A stretch of 64,000 bases of DNA from Candidatus Poseidoniaceae archaeon. Lineage in GTDB: Archaea > Thermoplasmatota > Poseidoniia > Poseidoniales > Poseidoniaceae. The notes below the pieces were generated by a model that was not told the DNA's origin, did not search any database, and saw only the letters and a program-made list of their open reading frames with translations. Made by a program: the position numbers and the translations under genes. The first letter of the stretch is position 1. Every line of letters starts with the position of its first letter. Below, piece by piece: positions 25,075-31,252 of the stretch. Where the stretch lies: positions 1 through 64,000 of the forward strand of contig CALHIR010000027.1 of the NCBI GenBank assembly GCA_938030705.1, written 5' to 3'.

Positions 25075-26388
25075 TCAGAAACCTCGTGCTCCTGCAAGAG
25101 CGGTTGAAAGTAGCATATCTGGCTCCCAATCCATGATGTTCACCCCAAGACCACGAAGTTCGCCGATGAGAACGTCTCGCTCGGTCTTCATGACTTCGTA
25201 GCCGGTTCGGTCAATGCGCTTGGCATCAAATTCGAATTCAAGGGAAGAAGGCGAGAGCACCGTAACATCGAAATCACGTGCTCGGAAATCTCGCAGCGCA
25301 TTGACAATGGTGGGGTCGTCTTCCAGGTTGGAAAGGAAGATAATGGGACTTCCCTTGTTGATGTGAGGTAAAATACGGTTCACCACGACCTGAAGCGGGA
25401 TGTTCCCACGAGCGACGGCGCCAGCCAACTTGGTCAAAATGACATAGAGTTGCTTCTTGCCGGTGTCTCGGTCAACACTGACCACTTCATCGCCGTAAAC
25501 GATGACACCCACGGAGTCTCGCCGCCCGAGGAAGTACTTCGCCAGCGAGGCGGCGGCTCGGGTGGAATACACGAGGGCATTGCGAGAGACGGGGCCCGTT
25601 TCAGCAACAGCGCGAGAATCCACGATGATGATGACGTCGGAAACAGCGTCGCGCTCGCGCTCGTTGACCATGAGTTTGCCCGAGCGGGCGTAAGCTGACC
25701 AGTTGATCGCACGGAAGGAATCGCCCTCAAAGTACTCACGAAGGGAATAGAACTCCGAACCTGGACCGGGCTGTCGGATATTGACGGCACCGGTAAAGAT
25801 CTTTGGAACGCGAGATTTCACGAAGGTCTCCTTGAGGTCCTCCATCTTGGGGAACACGAGGAAATCGTTGTAAACGTGCAATTCCTTCTCCTTGTGGAAC
25901 AAACCAAAGGCATCCTGGATACGAACAGTGACGGGCCCGAGGCTGTAGAAACCTCTCAGCGGGCATTCAACCGTGTATTCAATGAAGGTCTCTCGGCGAG
26001 GGCCGAGTTCCATCAGAATGTAGTTGGCGCCTTCCTTGATTCGCATGACTTCGGGAACACGGTCTCGCACTTCCAAAATCTTTGGCAGCGCAGATGTGTT
26101 CTGCATTCGTAAGGTGACGTTCAATTCTCCATCCTCAAACATGCGTGCGCTCGAAAGTTTCCGCATGGCGATGACGTTGCCAAGGGCAACGCCTTCTTCA
26201 CCACTCCATTCTTCAGCACGACGACCGCTAGATGCAACATCCGCATGGTTCCCGATGAGTGCAGCCCATGTGAGGAACACGAAGATAACCACGGCAATCG
26301 TGACGAGTTGGGTGTTTCGGAGCGTCAAGCCAAGCAGGTACATGGCAACAGCTAGGCTGCCAAGCATGGCTGACTTGCGACTCCACAT
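25075..26388 (-). CDS. DUF58 domain protein (vWA-like), membrane anchored
   Basis: Protein of 437 residues. Two N-terminal membrane helices (LGSLAVAMYLLGLTL and VTIAVVIFVFLTWAALIG) are followed by a beta-rich region (80-180). The DUF58 core follows: SEFYSLREYFEGDSFRAINW, then SAYARSGKLMVNERERDAVS and VIIIVDSRAVAETGP. The last part resembles a von Willebrand A domain with a DxS-type metal site. DUF58 proteins work with MoxR AAA+ ATPases in assembly or metal-insertion chaperone systems, and the MoxR gene is directly upstream (34 bases). A GGTGA site precedes the ATG. The substrate of this system is unknown. Confidence 0.9.
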   Translation of the reverse strand: MWSRKSAMLGSLAVAMYLLGLTLRNTQLVTIAVVIFVFLTWAALIGNHADVASSGRRAEEWSGEEGVALGNVIAMRKLSSARMFEDGELNVTLRMQNTSALPKILEVRDRVPEVMRIKEGANYILMELGPRRETFIEYTVECPLRGFYSLGPVTVRIQDAFGLFHKEKELHVYNDFLVFPKMEDLKETFVKSRVPKIFTGAVNIRQPGPGSEFYSLREYFEGDSFRAINWSAYARSGKLMVNERERDAVSDVIIIVDSRAVAETGPVSRNALVYSTRAAASLAKYFLGRRDSVGVIVYGDEVVSVDRDTGKKQLYVILTKLAGAVARGNIPLQVVVNRILPHINKGSPIIFLSNLEDDPTIVNALRDFRARDFDVTVLSPSSLEFEFDAKRIDRTGYEVMKTERDVLIGELRGLGVNIMDWEPDMLLSTALAGARGF

Positions 26389-26422
26389 GTTTGATTCACC
26401 TCAGTGTGTTAGCGTTTCAGCT

Positions 26423-27550
26423 TCAAACCGTTGGCACGGGGACTTCGCGGAGGATGGCCTGAATGACCTCTCCTGCTTCGAGTCCCTTAATTTGGTGCTC
26501 TGGCTTCAAGATGATACGGTGAGCGATGGCGAGTTCTGAGATGGCCTTGACGTCGTCGGGGGTGACGAAGTCGCGACCTCGGAGAGCAGCGGCTGCTCGA
26601 GAGGTCTTCAGCAAAGCCTGGGAACCACGAGGCGAAGCACCGACGAGAACACGAGGATCTTCACGGGTGCGGGACACGATCTCGACCATGTACATGCGCA
26701 GGGCTGGGTCGACATAGACGTCTTCGCAGGCTTGCTGCATAGCGATCACACGAGCAGGGTCGGTAATGACGTCGACATCGACGGCATCCTTTCCACGGCT
26801 GATACGGCGGGCGAGGATTTCGTCCTCGTCAGCGCGGTCAGGATAGCCAACGGACATCTTGAACATGAAACGGTCAAGTTGTGCTTCAGGCAGTGGGTAG
26901 GTACCTTCCTGTTCCACCGGGTTTTGTGTGGCCATAACAATGAACGGGGCTGGCAACTTGTGCGTGACCGTTCCGATGGTCACTTGCTTCTCCTGCATGG
27001 CCTCAAGCAGTGCAGCTTGGGTCTTTGGAGGAGCACGGTTAATCTCGTCAGCGAGGAGGAGATTGCAGAACAGTGGACCTGGCTTGAAGGTAAATTCGCC
27101 CTTCTTGGCGTCGTAGATGTTCGTACCGGTGATGTCAGCAGGAAGCAAGTCAGGCGTGAATTGGACACGCTTGAAATCACAACCCAACGCATCGGCGAAC
27201 GTGTTGGTCATCAACGTCTTGGCCAAACCGGGGTAATCTTCGAAGAGAAGATTTCCGTTGGACAGAATGTTGATCAGCACGTTGTCAATGACGTGTGGTT
27301 TACCGATAATGACCTTCTGGACTTCGGCGGCGATTGCTTGAGCAATCGCGCCGACAGCCTTGAGGCGTTCTCGGACTTCTGGGGTACTCTGGTGCTTCGG
27401 CTGGGCCGGAGCGGCCGGTGCTACAGGGGCAACAGGTGCGGCCGGTGCTGCAGGCGCCACTGGTGCGGCGGGTGCGGCAGGGGCCACCGGTGCTGCTGGC
27501 GCTGCAGGAACTGGCGCGGGCGGGGCTGCTGGGGGGGCTGGGGGTTGCAT
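26423..27550 (-). CDS. MoxR-family AAA+ ATPase with Pro/Ala-rich N-terminal extension
   Basis: AAA+ ATPase of 375 residues. The first 55 are a low-complexity Pro/Ala/Val extension (PAAPVAPAAPAAPVAPA pattern) not found in usual MoxR proteins of about 320-330 residues. The ATPase core contains a MoxR variant of the P-loop region (LFEDYPGLAKTLMTNTFADA), Walker B (LLLADEINRAPPKTQAALLE), sensor 1 (FIVMATQNPVEQEGTYPLPEAQLD as VMATQNPVEQEG) and the C-terminal lid (GASPRGSQALLKTSRAAAAL). It probably remodels a partner with the DUF58 protein. GGAGGAT lies before the ATG. It is the second gene of the operon, 17 bases after the DUF4350 gene. Confidence 0.94.
   Translation of the reverse strand: MQPPAPPAAPPAPVPAAPAAPVAPAAPAAPVAPAAPAAPVAPVAPAAPAQPKHQSTPEVRERLKAVGAIAQAIAAEVQKVIIGKPHVIDNVLINILSNGNLLFEDYPGLAKTLMTNTFADALGCDFKRVQFTPDLLPADITGTNIYDAKKGEFTFKPGPLFCNLLLADEINRAPPKTQAALLEAMQEKQVTIGTVTHKLPAPFIVMATQNPVEQEGTYPLPEAQLDRFMFKMSVGYPDRADEDEILARRISRGKDAVDVDVITDPARVIAMQQACEDVYVDPALRMYMVEIVSRTREDPRVLVGASPRGSQALLKTSRAAAALRGRDFVTPDDVKAISELAIAHRIILKPEHQIKGLEAGEVIQAILREVPVPTV
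27364..27545. repeat. Low-complexity GC-rich repeat encoding Pro/Ala/Val
   Basis: Imperfect short repeats around gcgccggtgctgcaggcgcc-type units, encoding the Pro/Ala-rich N-terminal extension of the MoxR protein. It is a candidate for length variation by slippage between strains. Boundaries are approximate. Confidence 0.7.
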
Positions 27551-27567
27551 TTCTTATCCTCCTTGTT

Positions 27568-29145
27568 TCAATTACCCCAACGACGGATATGAGGGATCAA
27601 TTCCCTCAATTCATCATTGGAGTAGGCACGGTTCGAACTGACAAGTTCGACCAATCGGGGTTCGCGGACCATCTGCATGATTTCCGCAGGGGACTTGCGC
27701 GCAAATTCATCACGCGTCAGGTCGTTGAAGTTGCGGACCTTAGCCAAAAAGGCCTCTCGGGTCCGCCGTTGGTATTGGGTCGGGTCCAATTTGGAAGGAC
27801 GCTCCCTGAAGCGAGTCAAATCAAAGACATGCCGCCAATTTTCTTTCTCCGGAACCACCATGATGGCGATGGCCAGAAGCGCAAAGAGATTGAGGATGAT
27901 GAGCCACTTGAGCACACCGTCGCTGGTCAGAAGGACGATGGCACCCATGGCTTCCGTGAAGGGCATCGAGAGGGTGCTGGAGACGTGGCGACTCTCGTCA
28001 AAGACGATGTTGAAATTGTCCGTGGTACGGGCGATGGTAGCAGAGAGTTCCTCGTTATCAAACTCCATCATATCGTTGATAAGCGCCGTAAAGAACGCCT
28101 CGTTCCCTCGCCAAGTGGTGTCGCCGAGGCCTTTGTTCAAGCCTTCGGAGTCGGTGTCCCAGCACATGTGGCCGAACTGGACGTACAATTCCGAGTCGCA
28201 TTGCTGCTTACCGGTCTCCTGGGCATAATCTTGGTCCCAAAGGTGGTTGGCCAACACCGAGTGGTCGGAAACGAACACGATGCTTCCTGTCGCACTGATT
28301 TCACCGATATCGCCGCCCAAACTGAGGGAACGCTGGTCGAGTACCGTTTGTCCGGGATAATCGATTCGGATGATCAAGCCAGTTTCGCCTTCACCCAGGG
28401 TTGGGTTGGACTCACCCTTCCCCGCATCAATTTCAGCGGAGGTGGAAGCAGCGGCAAGGACGTGAACGTCTCGTCCTTCGTCAGCTTGCTCATCGAGCAC
28501 TTGAATGGCCGTGGGTCGGTGGAAAAGAACTGGCATCCTGCAGTTCTCAGTGTTTTCTTGCTTGACATCTTCATCCGAACAAGGAACGGCTTTCTCATCG
28601 CCCATGGTGCTGACATCACGGGTGACGCTGGCCACCGACCAGAGTTTCTTCGTATCGGGTGTGATTCGTTCGCCGTTGTCGTTGGTGACCTCATAATAAC
28701 GGCCGGTGGTGATGTCGTCCCGGACCGGTGCGTCGAAGTATTTGACGCCGAATTCTTCAGCCACAAGTTGGGCGTTGGTTGAGTTTGATGCGAGGATGAC
28801 CTTCCCTGCCCGTTCGGTGACAAAGTCGTGAAGGGCAGCAGCTTCGGCTGCATCAAAGGGTTTCTCGGGTGCAGCGATGACCAACAAGGTGCGGTGGGGG
28901 TTCTGCCAATCGTTCACCAACATCGGCGTCGACATGGTGTTGGCGACCGTGAAGTCCTCCAAGCTGTCCCGCATGAGCGTCAATTGTTGCGCCTCGTTTT
29001 CTGAACCGTTCTCGTAAGGGGAGAAAACCGTGGTCTTTCCAGCGGACACAATGGCGATGACGGCCGTGGAAAGCAAGACGGAAACCAGTAACCCAATCAT
29101 GAGCCATGCTTCAAGGCTCAGATTGCTTTTCTCGGCTTCGGCCAT
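27568..29145 (-). CDS. DUF4350-type membrane protein of the MoxR operon
   Basis: Protein of 525 residues. An N-terminal helix (WLMIGLLVSVLLSTAVIAIV) is followed by an extracellular domain whose opening (TVFSPYENGSENEAQQLTLM, then HRTLLVIAAPEKPFDAAEAA) fits DUF4350, a Rossmann-like fold found next to MoxR/DUF58 genes. A second helix (LKWLIILNLFALLAIAIMVV) lies near residue 420. The C-terminal 90 residues (RFRERPSKLDPTQYQRRTRE) are basic and cytosolic. It is the first gene of the operon and has GGTGAT before the ATG. The extracellular part contains many Asp/Glu residues. Function unknown. Confidence 0.82.
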   Translation of the reverse strand: MAEAEKSNLSLEAWLMIGLLVSVLLSTAVIAIVSAGKTTVFSPYENGSENEAQQLTLMRDSLEDFTVANTMSTPMLVNDWQNPHRTLLVIAAPEKPFDAAEAAALHDFVTERAGKVILASNSTNAQLVAEEFGVKYFDAPVRDDITTGRYYEVTNDNGERITPDTKKLWSVASVTRDVSTMGDEKAVPCSDEDVKQENTENCRMPVLFHRPTAIQVLDEQADEGRDVHVLAAASTSAEIDAGKGESNPTLGEGETGLIIRIDYPGQTVLDQRSLSLGGDIGEISATGSIVFVSDHSVLANHLWDQDYAQETGKQQCDSELYVQFGHMCWDTDSEGLNKGLGDTTWRGNEAFFTALINDMMEFDNEELSATIARTTDNFNIVFDESRHVSSTLSMPFTEAMGAIVLLTSDGVLKWLIILNLFALLAIAIMVVPEKENWRHVFDLTRFRERPSKLDPTQYQRRTREAFLAKVRNFNDLTRDEFARKSPAEIMQMVREPRLVELVSSNRAYSNDELRELIPHIRRWGN

Positions 29146-29177
29146 GTTATCACCACGAATCTTGTAACGAAATGCAC

Positions 29178-29186
29178 AGATTTACA
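29178..29186 (-). promoter_or_regulatory. Possible TATA-like element of the DUF4350-MoxR-DUF58 operon
   Basis: On the minus strand the sequence ttgtaaatc lies 33-41 bases before the ATG at 29145, within the 187-base gap that separates this operon from the upstream secreted-protein gene. Weak call by eye. Confidence 0.3.
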
Positions 29187-29279
29187 ACCTTCGGAGGTAC
29201 ATTCCCCACATAATAGTTGCTCAACGATGAGCAAGGCCATCGGTTGATTTTTGAGACGCAGTCAAACAGATGGGCTTTG

Positions 29280-29300
29280 GATAAAACAGCCCCAAAGGGC
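29280..29300 (-). terminator. Hairpin plus T-rich tract after the hydroxylase operon
   Basis: On the minus strand the short hairpin gcccTTTGgggc (29289-29300) is followed by tgttttatcc. It lies about 33 bases after the stop of the secreted-protein gene and before the DUF4350 promoter region. In archaea the T-tract rather than the hairpin usually drives termination, so the call is tentative. Confidence 0.4.
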
Positions 29301-29332
29301 AGAAAATTACACTTTTCTCGCCATCGCTGTTT

Positions 29333-30274
29333 TCACATACGACGATGACGAGCGAAAAGAGCAAGCAGCACGACCGTCAAGATATCGAACAGCGAAACCC
29401 ATGGCAGGGAGGTGGAGTCCGGAAGAAGTGGCTGGTCTTCCTCCTCTTCTTCGTCGTCGGTTGTCTCTTTGACCTCTGGTGCAACAACATCCACGTTGAA
29501 GGTGGTGGAGCGCACGGATTGATCGCCTTCCGACTCCACGGCAATGGAAACTTCACAGGTTCGTTCTTGGTGACTGGTACTGGCCTCCAAACGGAGGGTG
29601 AAACCCACGGCATTGTCACCGTTGGAGTTGGTGACTTGAACGACGGTGTTGTCAAGTTGGTCCAAACCAGTAACGGAGAGATGGGGGCAGCTTCGAACGG
29701 TCGCCTCGCCCTTGGTGATGGCGTCCTGCGTGTTTCCGAGGTTGCTCACTTCCAAAGTGAAATCCACCCATGAACCGGAAAATAGCGTGTCGGTGGGTTC
29801 GATGAGGTCCGGAATCAAACGGTACATCCGAGGGACCGTGATGTCAGCGGCAATCTCTTGTGTGCGAACCGTTGAATCGCCTACCTTTTCTTCACCGAGC
29901 ACGGTCAATTCAAGACTGGATGAGGGTGAAAACGAGCGAACGGTCTGGGCGTCTTCGCCGGTGATGCTGATGGTGAAGGTATCGTTTGTATTCCCTGCCA
30001 CTTCGATGTCCTCTGGCCCGTCAAAGGAAAAAGGACCGTCTTCGTCGTAATCATAGGACAGAGCTAAACTCAAGGCCGCTGGACCGTCGTTAGAGACATA
30101 AATCACCAGTTCACCCGTCAAATCCCAATCCTCTTCGAGGTCGACCACGTATTTTGGGTCAACATCGGTCACCCAACCCATCTCCCATGAAGGGCCTTGG
30201 AGGTCTTGGGCCTGGACACTTGGAACACCCATGAGAAGCAACAAACCCACCAGGATGGCAACCCTTGACTTCAC
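29333..30274 (-). CDS. Secreted beta-rich protein with C-terminal membrane anchor
   Basis: Protein of 313 residues starting at a GTG (VKSRVAILVG, read as Met). The signal peptide is VAILVGLLLLMGVPSVQA|QD. Two repeats that look like CARDB/NEW3-type Ig folds follow, the second beginning at PDLIEPTDTLFSGSWVDFTL. An acidic spacer (DDEEEEEDQPLLPDS) leads to a C-terminal helix (LFDILTVVLLALFARHRRM) with a basic end. The start is 9 bases after the stop of the molybdenum-hydroxylase FAD subunit, and a GAGGTGA site spans that gap, so it appears co-transcribed with the hydroxylase. The reason is not clear. I do not recognise a catalytic site. Confidence 0.75.
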   Translation of the reverse strand: MKSRVAILVGLLLLMGVPSVQAQDLQGPSWEMGWVTDVDPKYVVDLEEDWDLTGELVIYVSNDGPAALSLALSYDYDEDGPFSFDGPEDIEVAGNTNDTFTISITGEDAQTVRSFSPSSSLELTVLGEEKVGDSTVRTQEIAADITVPRMYRLIPDLIEPTDTLFSGSWVDFTLEVSNLGNTQDAITKGEATVRSCPHLSVTGLDQLDNTVVQVTNSNGDNAVGFTLRLEASTSHQERTCEVSIAVESEGDQSVRSTTFNVDVVAPEVKETTDDEEEEEDQPLLPDSTSLPWVSLFDILTVVLLALFARHRRM

Positions 30275-30283
30275 GACTTCACC

Positions 30284-31252
30284 TCACTCGAGAATACCCA
30301 ACAGGGCTCGCTTCGTCAGCGTCTTCACCATGGACCGGCGATACCGGGGGGGCAGCGCGGTGTTGTTGACCGGTTTGACCGATTTTTGGACATCTTTTGC
30401 CAAGACAACAGGGTCGAGTTCGCCTGCCTCAAGGTGGTCACCCACCTGTTGGGCGTGAAGTCGAGGAATGGATTCGAGCGCCGTGCTGGCGACCATCAAG
30501 GTCGAAGCATCGCCTGGGACCCAAGACGCAGCAATACCGGCTTCGGGGAAATCCCACGAATCTCGGACTCGGAGTTTTTGGTAGCAACCCTTGCGTTGAG
30601 CTGCTTCTTTGGGAAGCATCACTTTCAGGAGGAATTCTCCCGTCTTGAGGACGTTTTTCTTCATACCGTCCAGTTCGTAGAATTCAGCCAGCGGCATGGT
30701 TCGCTCGCCATCAGGTCCAATCAAAACCACCGAGGCATCAAGAACCATGAAATTGGGCGCCAAATCGCCCTGATAGGTTGCCACGCAGAGCGTGTTCTGG
30801 TTTGGAATCACACGGCAGTCGGCGCCAGTTCCACAATCCGCTTTGTGGCACCAATCGATGGAGCGCCGCCAGTCTTCGCTTTGGTTGTACCAAAAACAAC
30901 GCGTGTCCAAACACAGATTTCCGCCCACGGTGGCGCTCTTGCGGATGAGGGATGAAGCCACCTTGGAGGCTGCCTGCACCAGAAGCGGGTGGACGTCGTT
31001 CTCGGCGGTCAAGGATGAAAGAGGAACCATGCAGCCGAGTTCTTCGGAAGAGAGGACGTGGGCCTCCTCAATACCGGCGAGTGAAATCACATGGGGCTTT
31101 GGATTGATGCGCCATTTGTAATTTGGAAGAACGTCGGTTCCACCGGCAACCCAATCAAAAGCCTCGCCTTTGGCCATGATGGTCGCAGCGAGTTCAACCG
31201 CTTCGTCAACCGTTGAGGGGTGATGGAGTTCAAACGGGGGCATCAACATCAT
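30284..31252 (-). CDS. Molybdenum hydroxylase FAD subunit with extra Fe-S cysteines (HcrB-like)
   Basis: FAD-binding subunit of the xanthine-dehydrogenase family, 322 residues. The FAD signature is FDWVAGGTDVLPNYKW near residues 32-47, and the second FAD segment is KSATVGGNLCLDTRC. Residues about 114-160 hold an insertion with Cys114, 119, 135, 140, 146 and 156. It resembles the [4Fe-4S] insert of the 4-hydroxybenzoyl-CoA reductase beta subunit, whose ligand spacing (16 residues between the first two) is matched by Cys119 and Cys135. Ordinary xanthine or CO dehydrogenase FAD subunits lack this. The start overlaps the stop of the large subunit by 4 bases. The substrate is not proven, and a purine or an aromatic thioester are both possible. 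Confidence 0.87.
   Translation of the reverse strand: MMLMPPFELHHPSTVDEAVELAATIMAKGEAFDWVAGGTDVLPNYKWRINPKPHVISLAGIEEAHVLSSEELGCMVPLSSLTAENDVHPLLVQAASKVASSLIRKSATVGGNLCLDTRCFWYNQSEDWRRSIDWCHKADCGTGADCRVIPNQNTLCVATYQGDLAPNFMVLDASVVLIGPDGERTMPLAEFYELDGMKKNVLKTGEFLLKVMLPKEAAQRKGCYQKLRVRDSWDFPEAGIAASWVPGDASTLMVASTALESIPRLHAQQVGDHLEAGELDPVVLAKDVQKSVKPVNNTALPPRYRRSMVKTLTKRALLGILE

Noticed and set aside
27364-27545. Possible CRISPR-like or satellite repeat
   Set aside because: The units are short, irregular and in frame, coding for Pro/Ala/Val in MoxR. No spacers or conserved direct repeats of CRISPR length are seen.
27418-28782. Plus-strand open frame of 454 codons over the MoxR/DUF4350 region
   Set aside because: It is the antisense of two well-supported genes with recognised domains. 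Its product shows no domain and has low-complexity content from the Pro/Ala repeat.
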